Of a stretch of DNA of 12,857 nucleotides, positions 7,091 to 12,857 are shown piece after piece (the first letter of the stretch is position 1; each line of letters begins with the position of its first letter). The notes beneath the pieces are model-generated. The model saw nothing but the letters and a program-made list of their open reading frames with translations. It was not told where the DNA came from and did not search any database. Source of the stretch: JADFWK01 sp035527895 (GTDB lineage: Bacteria; Desulfobacterota; DSM-4660; Desulfatiglandales; B25-G16); NCBI GenBank assembly GCA_035527895.1, contig DATKZQ010000168.1:1-12857 (forward strand), written 5' to 3'. The position numbers and the translations under genes were made by a program.

Positions 7091-7350
7091 GCAGATGAGT
7101 CAAAAGGGGTCGTTCCTGCTGCCTGTTAGGCTTCACAGGAGATGAATTCTCTTAAAAAATGTAACCGATAGGATAGGGTTGCCTTTGCGGTTTGGGGTTG
7201 CATCGCATGACCCCCCACAGGAATGGTATCAGTAGGCCGATATTTGCGATGATGTCGCCATATTCCATGAATCACTGTGTCAAAAGGACATAAGGCTTTT
7301 GTGTGCGGAAGAGCGCGAACCATATATGGGTTATGGACTCATAGCAGCCA

Positions 7351-7374
7351 TACGAAAGCCCTGGAATGAAGGGC
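7351..7374 (-). terminator. Weak terminator-like hairpin after the B12-type radical SAM gene
   Basis: On the minus strand GCCCT and AGGGC (7374-7370 and 7362-7358) form a 5-bp GC-rich stem with a 7-nt loop, followed by TTTCGTA. It lies about 40 nt past the stop codon. The T-tract is short, so termination may be partial. Confidence 0.3.
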
Positions 7375-7413
7375 ACTTGTACGCTATAGGGGGTGCCAAA
7401 CGAGTTTATGGGA

Positions 7414-8808
7414 TCATCTAATCACATGTCCCATACGTATGGATCTTTTCTTGGCCATCTTTTCTATCTTTCGTCTTGCCGTATAAACCAGTATCTCGTA
7501 GAGCCTCCCAAATGTTAGAAGTCGGTGCAGTATCAATTTCTTTAATACCCTTAGTATCACTGGTATCGTAAAGAATGAGGCGTTCACATCCCTTCGTATC
7601 TGTTGGAGCTCCTCAACGGATAACATATCAGAGTATACCTTACCTGAGCCTTCCTCAATATGGTAATCATCAAGCCCTTTCAGGATCTCTTTAAGAGGAG
7701 AGTATTTGGTGGCTCTTAAGACCGATAGGCCAAGTGTATCGACACCAAGCTCATGTGAAAATTCTATTGCATCGAGCATCTCATCTCTCGTTTCACCTAT
7801 ATTGCCTATGATGAAGTAGCAATGATAGATGAAGTTGAATTGCCTCAAAACTTCAAAGTATTCCCTTACCGTTGCAGTAGTAAACCCCTTATTCATGGAC
7901 GCTAATGTTTTGTCATGAGCAGATTCTATGCCTAGCAGAAAGGCCATAAAACCGGCTTTATACATCTTTCTGAGAACCTCAGGCCTTTTCGCAACTTCTA
8001 ATCGAGCGTTTATGACGTACTTCTTTTTTATGCCTTCTTTTAGTATCAGATCGCAGACACGTTCAACCCAGCCCATGTCTGCCGTAAAAATATCATCGGC
8101 AAAGCCAACCACGCCAGCCTCTATGCTCTTGATCTCCGATACAACAGATTCCGGCGTTCGCACCGACCACTTTCTCTTCTCCCCTAAGGGATTAAACTTA
8201 AAGTCGCAGAACTTACAGTTATATGGGCAGCCCCTCGATCCCAACATAAGGTCAATCTGAATATCCGATTGAAACTCATCCAAGGTAACCATATAGTTGT
8301 AACGACGAAGGTTTCTGTTTGGATAAAAATCGCTTTGAAGAGGCGCAAGCCTTCTATTGTTATTATGCACGATCGCGCCGTTTAACCGAAATGATAGTCC
8401 ATCAATGTCACCTGCAATGCCTTTTTGAGCAATTTCCCTCGCAATCTCCTCACCGTCACCCCGGGCAATTCCATCGATTCTGGGAATATCCTCAAAGAGT
8501 TCATTAACATATTCGGTGGCATGTCTTCCGCCGACGATTACGGTTATGTTTTCCGGTACGCTATTGATTGTGGCTTTTACAAAATCCTCTTCAATGTCCC
8601 AGTTGTGGCTCACGAGCACTAAATCCGTATTTTTATCGATAAATGAAGATAACGGCTTCTTTTCATATCTCAAATCAAGTATCGTTACGCTTTCCACAAG
8701 ATCTTCTATAGCACTGGCTACATACTCAAGACCTATTGGTGGCAGAAAACCTACGGTTTTCAACTCCTCTCTATATGGATATAGGCAAATAACGTTTTTA
8801 TATCTCAT
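7414..8808 (-). CDS. B12-binding-type radical SAM protein (COG1032-like), substrate unknown
   Basis: The 464-residue product has an N-terminal Rossmann-like region (about 1-150) of the sort that precedes radical SAM domains in the cobalamin-dependent class (PPIGLEYVASAI, then IVGGRHATE). The radical SAM core follows with CPYNCKFC (Cys194, Cys198, Cys201) and typical later strands (VGFADDIFTAD, INARLEV, LLGIESAHDKTL, FIIGNIGET). The cobalamin DxHxxG motif is not evident, so true B12 binding is doubtful, as in many members. The C-terminal 55 residues are hydrophobic and strongly basic and could touch the membrane. Such proteins methylate or rearrange lipids, antibiotics or RNA; nothing here chooses among these. 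The ATG at 8808 has only a distant AGGGG. The gene looks more AT-rich than its neighbours, which may mean separate acquisition. Confidence 0.85.
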   Translation of the reverse strand: MRYKNVICLYPYREELKTVGFLPPIGLEYVASAIEDLVESVTILDLRYEKKPLSSFIDKNTDLVLVSHNWDIEEDFVKATINSVPENITVIVGGRHATEYVNELFEDIPRIDGIARGDGEEIAREIAQKGIAGDIDGLSFRLNGAIVHNNNRRLAPLQSDFYPNRNLRRYNYMVTLDEFQSDIQIDLMLGSRGCPYNCKFCDFKFNPLGEKRKWSVRTPESVVSEIKSIEAGVVGFADDIFTADMGWVERVCDLILKEGIKKKYVINARLEVAKRPEVLRKMYKAGFMAFLLGIESAHDKTLASMNKGFTTATVREYFEVLRQFNFIYHCYFIIGNIGETRDEMLDAIEFSHELGVDTLGLSVLRATKYSPLKEILKGLDDYHIEEGSGKVYSDMLSVEELQQIRRDVNASFFTIPVILRVLKKLILHRLLTFGRLYEILVYTARRKIEKMAKKRSIRMGHVIR

Positions 8809-9215
8809 GTTATCTTACAACCCCTGTTTCTTTGTTGGTGATTTTACCACATCCTGTGCCCGGACTGGTGAACTTCGAATTGTGCACTCCATGCCTTATA
8901 CTCAGATTCGAGAGATTTAACAACTACACACTGTAATTGATAGCCCAGTATCGGATTGAACCTTGGCAGCGAGGAAATCTCTGCAGGAAACCCCTGTTTC
9001 AACGCGGTCGGCTCTATTTCGTTAAGCGTGCGCGGAGAGCCTGCCAGGATTCTCATCCACAAGAGCCAAACGGAGAGTTGACCCGTTGAATATATGAAAA
9101 CCGATATTTTTACGTTGTTTTGAGACCTACATGTTCCCTTTTACGAGGCTGTTTTAGGCTTGATACTGTAAAGCCAGGGTTTTCGGCCTTCGAGTCTTCC
9201 CAATCGTGGCAGCGC
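8809..9215. other. Intergenic region with no convincing gene
   Basis: This 407-bp gap lies between two leftward genes. A frame at 8844-9062 has only a TTG start and no ribosome-binding site. The 12-mer AACCCCTGTTTC occurs twice (8819-8830 and 8989-9000), which is within chance for this length. A small stem, GGCTT/AAGCC, near 9155-9175 follows the LysM gene but has no T-tract. I see no promoter I would defend for the radical SAM gene. Confidence 0.45.
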
Positions 9216-9923
9216 TCACTCACGGCCGCCCGGTGCGACCAAGAGCTCTTGGCCTGGGTGAATGACCTGTCTTGGGGTCATGTGGTTGAGGCGGCACAGT
9301 TCGTCTACCGAAAGGCTGTGCTGTTGAGCGATAGAGTAGAGAGTCTCCCCAGGACGGACCTCATGGTAGCGGCTTTCAGGCAGGGAAAACGGCATCCTCG
9401 TGATAGTCGGTGGCGCCTCAGGGTAAGAGCGTTTTTCGGCAGGGGCGGTTGGTTTGCTTTGGCCAGTCGATGGGGCTTCGGTCTTGGCGCTGCGTGAGGC
9501 CATGCTGTTTTGCAGCTCGTCCACTACCTGGCTCAGTTGATCAACCCGTTGACTTACAAGACTTTCGGTTCGATTTATCTCCGCAAGGGATTTCTGGAGC
9601 TCTCGGTCCCGTCTTTCGAGAAGCTCGATCTTTTCCCCTATCCCCTCAAAGCGGCCTATTCTCTGCTCAAGCTGGCTCAGTGTTGCCTGTATGGTGGAGG
9701 TTAGATTGTCTGGAGGTCGCTTATTTCTGGCTCTGGGAGAGAGAGCAAAAAGGACAATCACCAGGAGAATACCCGCACCCCCAAGAATCAGGATCTTTCC
9801 ATAGGGCCTGAGAGCAAGGGATATTCCCCGGCGTCGGGCAGTTTTATCCTTCCGTGTGTAACCCAGCTCATCGGCAATTTCTTTCCTGAGCTCGCTAATC
9901 TCCTTCTCCAGGTAGTTGCTCAC
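9216..9923 (-). CDS. Single-pass membrane protein with coiled coil and C-terminal LysM domain
   Basis: The 235-residue product has a charged cytoplasmic-looking N-terminus (1-42), one transmembrane helix (about 43-61), a predicted coiled coil (about 73-140), a Pro/Ser/Thr-rich linker (149-183) and a LysM domain (187-230: YHEVRPGETLYSIAQQHSL ... IHPGQELLV). LysM binds the GlcNAc-containing backbone of peptidoglycan, so the protein most likely tethers the inner membrane to the wall from the periplasmic side; no enzymatic domain is present. The start is GTG at 9923 with GAGGG (9928-9932) 4 nt upstream; no better ATG exists. A small ORF ends 25 nt upstream and could be cotranscribed. Confidence 0.85.
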   Translation of the reverse strand: MSNYLEKEISELRKEIADELGYTRKDKTARRRGISLALRPYGKILILGGAGILLVIVLFALSPRARNKRPPDNLTSTIQATLSQLEQRIGRFEGIGEKIELLERRDRELQKSLAEINRTESLVSQRVDQLSQVVDELQNSMASRSAKTEAPSTGQSKPTAPAEKRSYPEAPPTITRMPFSLPESRYHEVRPGETLYSIAQQHSLSVDELCRLNHMTPRQVIHPGQELLVAPGGRE

Positions 9924-9948
9924 CTGTCCCTCACATTGAGTGATATGC

Positions 9949-10077
9949 TTACTGGTTTTCCCTGAGTTTCTTTAGAGAACCGCTCCCCTTGATTTTGGCG
10001 TTATCATTTCTGATTCCATCAAGCAATCTGTCTTTGAGATCCATTTGGGAAATTTCCCTCCTTTGTCTCGATCGCAT
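9949..10077 (-). CDS. Possible 42-residue small protein upstream of the LysM gene
   Basis: A short frame runs from ATG at 10077 (GGAG at 10083-10086, 5-nt spacing) to TAA at 9949-9951. A second in-frame ATG at 10044 gives 31 residues, MDLKDRLLDGIRNDNAKIKG and onwards. AGGAGG (10057-10062) lies 12 nt before that second ATG, overlapping a perfect palindrome GGGAAATTTCCC (10047-10058). The product is charged and helical-looking with no recognised family. The gene ends 25 nt before the LysM start. It overlaps in another frame a Cys-rich reading frame, and at most one of the two is likely real. Confidence 0.3.
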   Translation of the reverse strand: MRSRQRREISQMDLKDRLLDGIRNDNAKIKGSGSLKKLRENQ

Positions 10078-10208
10078 CTTTTCTCCATGAGGCACCGAGG
10101 CACTCCCCTCCCTCTTTTTTGAGCGCTCGGAACCGATAAGGTGAAATAGCTGCAGGACTCACAGCGGTCTGGTTTTGTCCCTTAGATTTTAAGCGCTGCC
10201 CCAATCAT
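9972..10208 (-). pseudogene. Possible broken small Cys-rich (zinc-ribbon-like) gene
   Basis: A near-perfect Shine-Dalgarno AAGGAGGT (10215-10222) stands 6 nt before ATG at 10208, but that frame meets TAA after eight codons (MIGAALKI). The same frame then stays open for 69 codons to TAA at 9972-9974 and contains DRCESCSYF, PRCLMEKRCDRD and KTDC, a spacing of cysteines that looks like a small metal-binding protein. A TTG-started frame at 10204 (GQRLKSKG...) would join it after a one-base change in the GGG run near 10183. So a one-base deletion or a nonsense mutation may have silenced the gene; alternatively the eight-codon ORF is a leader peptide. No family was recognised. Confidence 0.3.
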
Positions 10209-10341
10209 GGGATGACCTCCTTGGGGTTGGAGGGTAATCACGCAACAGAAGCCCTGCACCGTACGCCTTGGACCTTCCCTTAATGCCCTGCGAATAATGA
10301 ATAATTAAGATGCGACCCTCTCTCGACCTTATTTTTAGCCG

Positions 10342-11601
10342 CTAATGTCCTCCGAGGAGAAACCAGGGTACCGCAGCAATTTTTTCGTGCATGATCTTAA
10401 CTTCATCTCCTGCGTAGATCAGAAGACAAGCAGCGGTCTCCGGGTATTCATCAAGGAATAGCCTTAAGTTCTCGATATCGGTGAACTTCGGTTTAGTTGA
10501 TAGCTTAACTTCAACTGCCAGGAGTATACGCCCCCACTCCAAAACAAAATCTACTTCTTTTCCGGTGGTTGTCCGCCAATAATAGATGCGGGGCCTCGGC
10601 ACCAAAAGCTGAGAGAGGGCGTTCAGGTGGAGGTAGACCATGGATTCAAAGGCCCCTCCGGCTTCCCGTGAGATCTTAAGCGATGCCGGGTCATAATGTC
10701 CTGCGAGGAAGGATACCAATCCCGGCTCAGACCACATCACTTTAGGTGATTTTATGAGGCGTTTGGTCCGGTTGACCGAGAAGGCCGGCAAGCGATCTAC
10801 CAAACAGGTAGTCTCGAGAAGATTGATATACCTGTGAACCGTAGGCTGGGGTATGCCGGTATCCCGAGCAACTTCGGTTTGGTTCAAAACCTGGCCACAT
10901 CGCAGGGCCAGAGCCGCCATAAGTCGGCGAAAATCGGGCAATGAATCGATCTGGGAGAGCTGGCGGAGATCCCGCTCCAGATAAGTCGCCACGTAGCCTT
11001 CCCACCACCGAATCACTGTTGCATACGAGTCCATCTGCATCAACGGCGGCATGAACCCCTTCCACATGAGGGGAACCGGGTCATTCATCGGGGATTCGAC
11101 CTTTTGCTCCTTCGGCAGTTGACCTTTCAGAAGTTTCTCAAGGAGTTTCGATGGAGGGGAGCTGTTCATCTCGCCGCCGGTCATGGGATATAGCGTGAAA
11201 TAGACGGCTCGCCCGGCAAGACTTTCGCTCACCTTCTTAAAAAGTAGGATGTTTGCCGAGCCAGAAAGGATAAACCGATACCTGCCATAGTGAGAATCGA
11301 CGGTGACCTTCACCGCGGCTAGAAGGTTGGTCGCTTTTTGAACCTCGTCTATCAGAACACGATCTGCCCCCGCCCAGAGGGAGGTTGGATCAGTGCTCGC
11401 CTGAGCGAGCGTGTCGAAATCGTCCAAACTGATGTATCGCCACGTGTCAAAGGGAGGTTCCCGCTGCAGAAGTGTGCTCTTACCCACTTGTCGCGCACCG
11501 GTCAAAACAATTATGGGATGAGTTTTAAGGGCATCACGCAAAAGAGGGCTAATCCATCGTGGTTTATATTTTAATTCACGATTTGAATGATTATCATTCA
11601 T
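10342..11601 (-). CDS. AAA+ ATPase of the DUF4143 type (AAA_14 plus nuclease-like C-terminus)
   Basis: The product (419 residues from ATG at 11601) has Walker A GARQVGKST (35-43), Walker B RVLIDEVQ (81-88), a sensor-like LSGSAN and the family-typical SLAGRAVYFTLYPMT. A helix-turn-helix-like segment follows (QVLNQTEVARDTGIPQPTVHRYINLLE, about 237-263). The C-terminal DUF4143 region ends with VDFVL...AVEVK, where Asp351, Glu364 and Lys366 fit a PD-(D/E)xK nuclease fold. These ATPases are common, often horizontally moved, and have no settled function. A TTG at 11619 would add six residues; neither start has a clear Shine-Dalgarno site, and ATG is preferred. A Fur-like palindrome covers the start. 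It appears monocistronic within an accessory-looking stretch. Confidence 0.9.
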   Translation of the reverse strand: MNDNHSNRELKYKPRWISPLLRDALKTHPIIVLTGARQVGKSTLLQREPPFDTWRYISLDDFDTLAQASTDPTSLWAGADRVLIDEVQKATNLLAAVKVTVDSHYGRYRFILSGSANILLFKKVSESLAGRAVYFTLYPMTGGEMNSSPPSKLLEKLLKGQLPKEQKVESPMNDPVPLMWKGFMPPLMQMDSYATVIRWWEGYVATYLERDLRQLSQIDSLPDFRRLMAALALRCGQVLNQTEVARDTGIPQPTVHRYINLLETTCLVDRLPAFSVNRTKRLIKSPKVMWSEPGLVSFLAGHYDPASLKISREAGGAFESMVYLHLNALSQLLVPRPRIYYWRTTTGKEVDFVLEWGRILLAVEVKLSTKPKFTDIENLRLFLDEYPETAACLLIYAGDEVKIMHEKIAAVPWFLLGGH

Positions 11602-11613
11602 GGTCTGAATGAT
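11584..11613. promoter_or_regulatory. Fur-box-like palindrome at the start of the ATPase gene
   Basis: TGAATGAT-T-ATCATTCA (11584-11600) is a perfect 8+1+8 palindrome, and a third copy of TGAATGAT follows at 11606-11613. On the minus strand it contains AATGATAATCATT, the 13-base centre of the classical Fur-box consensus, though the outer bases differ. It begins directly at the proposed ATG (11601), so a bound repressor would block the gene. The regulator is not known. Confidence 0.4.
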
Positions 11614-11619
11614 ATCCAA

Positions 11620-12071
11620 CTATCGCATGCATTGCAAGATCTTTTTCAGAAGAAGCCACTGAATTTTCTCACAGCCTTCGCCTTCTTTGACGCAAGAACT
11701 CCAGCAGGCACAACCTTCAATCTGGGACATCACAGCCGCTGAGAGGAGAGAACCATACGGGCTTGACATGAAGGTGCCGGCAGAATTCTCAGTAATCTCA
11801 CCAATAGGGGATAGTTTTCTTAAAGGAACAGTCGTTTGGAGCCTTGGGGGAGGTGTGGAGGTTGGGCAAGGTTAGCCTTGTCGATGTTTAAGCCGCGGCG
11901 GGTTTACTAATATTTCTTGAAGGAAGCTGAGAGCTGATCGCTGTGTGCCGAGAGGCTGATTGAGGTGATTGGGATAATAACAAACATCCGAACCCGAAAA
12001 ACGGCAAAAGCAAAGATTTGACCCCCGGCTTCATTTGTTCTCATCCCGTTTTCCTTTGTCCATTAGCGCCC
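11620..12071. other. Apparently non-coding stretch between the ATPase and the attC-like site
   Basis: This 452-bp stretch has no gene I can defend. A rightward frame at 11687-11875 starts with TTG and lacks a ribosome site. A leftward 45-codon ORF (11907-12044) starts 27 nt past the attC-like site with AAAGGA upstream, the position of a next cassette gene, but its sequence is uninformative. GGCAAGG-TTAG-CCTTGTC (about 11866-11883) forms a small hairpin. The segment around 12004-12026 reads AAGCAAAGATTTGACCCCC, a type of end sequence I associate with REP-type transposase elements; this is uncertain. Confidence 0.4.
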
Positions 12072-12131
12072 GCCTAATGCCGCAAATCAGCCGCACGGCT
12101 TTTTGCGTCGGCTGAATTTGCCTTGTTAGCC
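12072..12131 (-). repeat. Integron attC-like recombination site
   Basis: Read on the minus strand, GGCTAAC (12131-12125) and ATTAGGC (12078-12072) match the R'' (RYYYAAC) and R' (GTTRRRY) core sites at six of seven bases each. Between them GCAAATTCAGCCG pairs with CGGCTGATTTGC over 12 bp with one bulged T, the extrahelical base typical of folded attC sites, and a terminal loop containing ACGCAAAAAGCCGT. Total length is 60 bp, inside the known attC range. The stop codon of the HEAT-repeat gene lies within R'', the classic layout of an integron cassette. The R' core has A in place of the conserved G, so the site may be weak or decayed. No integrase gene is in the window. Confidence 0.75.
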
Positions 12132-12746
12132 CGCCGTCTTTTGCAAAAACTTACTTGCCAGTTTGTGAGTTTGCTTAATGTGCTTATTTGTAATGTCCCA
12201 TTGACGTAATTCGTTTTTTACCAACTCTATATGCTTTTTGCTTATATCGCGCAACGCATTCCCGGCAGACTTCCGTACATATTCACTCTCATCGTTTCGA
12301 AGCTGACTCAAAAACTGAATGGCTACTTCTGGATGGTCACGAAAGAATGGGCGGCCCGTCCAAATTCTGAGACCTTCTGTAACAGCCCGTCGCACGTTAG
12401 GCGAGGGGTCTGCTAACCACTTCTTGATAACAGGGAGAGCTTGTTCATAGCCAACATCTGCGCAATATCTGTCGAAAGCTTTTGCCAGAATCTCTTGTAT
12501 ACGCCAATCATTATCTTGGCTTACAGAGCGTTTCAGAAACTCGATCGCTTCCTTCGAGTTGGACGCTAATCGACCAAAAATGAAAGTTGCCAATGAACGA
12601 GCTTGGTATATCTCAGAAGTAAATAGTTGTTTGGCAATTCGAAGACTCTCTTCGGCAGACTGTTTATCTGCTACTTCATTTGTTGCTTCCTGAATGTCTA
12701 AAAAACCGTGAAGATAAGGGTCACATCTTAACAGGCTGTTGCCCAA
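12126..12746 (-). CDS. HEAT-repeat protein of the AlkC/AlkD-like DNA alkylation repair group, probable integron cassette cargo
   Basis: The product (206 residues from TTG at 12746) is all-helical with HEAT-like repeats: YQARSLATFIFGRLA (47-61), DWRIQEILAKAFDRYC (80-95), NVRRAVTEGLRIWTGRPFF (117-135) and SEYVRKSAGNALRDISKKH (154-172). The last two are close to the conserved core of AlkC/AlkD-like glycosylase-fold proteins, which excise or bind alkylated bases; whether this member is catalytic cannot be said. No Shine-Dalgarno site precedes the TTG, and the frame stays open 19 codons further to a TAG at 12804-12806 without an ATG, so the true start is unclear or the N-terminus is damaged. It ends inside the attC-like site and looks more AT-rich than the core genes, both consistent with cassette origin. 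Confidence 0.75.
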   Translation of the reverse strand: MGNSLLRCDPYLHGFLDIQEATNEVADKQSAEESLRIAKQLFTSEIYQARSLATFIFGRLASNSKEAIEFLKRSVSQDNDWRIQEILAKAFDRYCADVGYEQALPVIKKWLADPSPNVRRAVTEGLRIWTGRPFFRDHPEVAIQFLSQLRNDESEYVRKSAGNALRDISKKHIELVKNELRQWDITNKHIKQTHKLASKFLQKTAG

Positions 12747-12857
12747 AGCCGTTTTTTCAACAAGATTCTCATCAAAAAACTGACTTTGAACCAGAAAACT
12801 CGGCTATGCCAAACCGAAACCCATAGTAAATCGATTCAAGAGCTCACTCAGGAGCGA

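Larger units (their letters stand above)
7053..7413. other. Intergenic region upstream of rnc, no convincing gene
   Basis: This 361-bp gap holds the rnc promoter at its left end and a weak terminator-like hairpin at its right end. A leftward frame at 7126-7323 (65 codons) has no ribosome-binding site and low-information sequence; I do not call it. A palindrome CCATATATGG occurs at about 7320-7329. Nothing else stands out. Confidence 0.5.

Noticed and set aside
7126..7323. Leftward 65-codon frame upstream of rnc
   Set aside because: No Shine-Dalgarno sequence, no motif, and amino-acid composition typical of non-coding DNA.
8819..9000. Direct repeat of the 12-mer AACCCCTGTTTC at 8819-8830 and 8989-9000
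   Set aside because: A few 12-base repeats are expected by chance in a window this long, and nothing around the copies matches.
8844..9062. Leftward 72-codon frame upstream of the B12-type radical SAM gene
   Set aside because: TTG start only, no ribosome site and no family resemblance.
11687..11875. Rightward 62-codon frame between the ATPase and the attC-like site
   Set aside because: TTG start without a ribosome site and no recognisable domain.
1..12857. CRISPR array, tRNA or rRNA genes
   Set aside because: No regularly spaced direct repeats, no T-arm GTTCGA context in a cloverleaf and no rRNA-like conserved segments were seen.

Overview
The window looks like about 12.9 kb of chromosome from an anaerobic Gram-negative bacterium. 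A deltaproteobacterial (Desulfobacterota-like) lineage is my best guess. The inference rests on gene content: a ThiI-type PP-loop protein fused to a C-terminal NFACT-R-like domain, a eukaryotic-type UDP-sugar pyrophosphorylase, a long-chain prenyl synthase, two radical SAM proteins and a membrane-anchored LysM protein. No rRNA or tRNA gene was found, and no marker fixes the taxon.

Left part (1-5230). A 286-bp fold-back element with 25-bp terminal inverted repeats (26-311) lies just upstream of a rightward predicted RNA-thiolation gene (410-1381), which ends in a likely intrinsic terminator. Next comes a leftward two-gene unit: a UTP-sugar-1-phosphate uridylyltransferase (2413-3861) followed 8 nt later by a membrane-anchored coiled-coil protein of unknown function (1553-2404). 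A 348-bp divergent intergenic region rich in inverted repeats separates this unit from a rightward polyprenyl diphosphate synthase (4210-5208). That gene has a clear sigma70-type promoter and a terminator hairpin that overlaps its stop codon.

Middle part (5326-9923, all leftward). RNase III (rnc) and an Elp3-like radical SAM protein overlap by 16 bp, and the second starts with TTG behind a perfect AGGAGG. The best rnc promoter puts the transcript start almost on the ATG, so the mRNA may be leaderless. Upstream lie a B12-binding-type radical SAM protein (7414-8808) and a single-pass LysM protein (9216-9923).

Right part (9924-12857) looks accessory. It holds a possibly broken small Cys-rich ORF behind a perfect Shine-Dalgarno sequence, a DUF4143-type AAA ATPase with a Fur-like palindrome over its start, about 450 bp of apparent non-coding sequence, and a HEAT-repeat AlkC/AlkD-like gene. 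The stop codon of that last gene sits inside a 60-bp site with the architecture of an integron attC recombination site. The HEAT gene is therefore probably an integron cassette or the relic of one.

The core genes are housekeeping: RNA processing and modification, UDP-sugar supply, quinone side chain and envelope. The parts most worth a second look are the fold-back element, the attC-like site with its cargo gene, the possibly leaderless rnc, and the palindrome on the ATPase gene.
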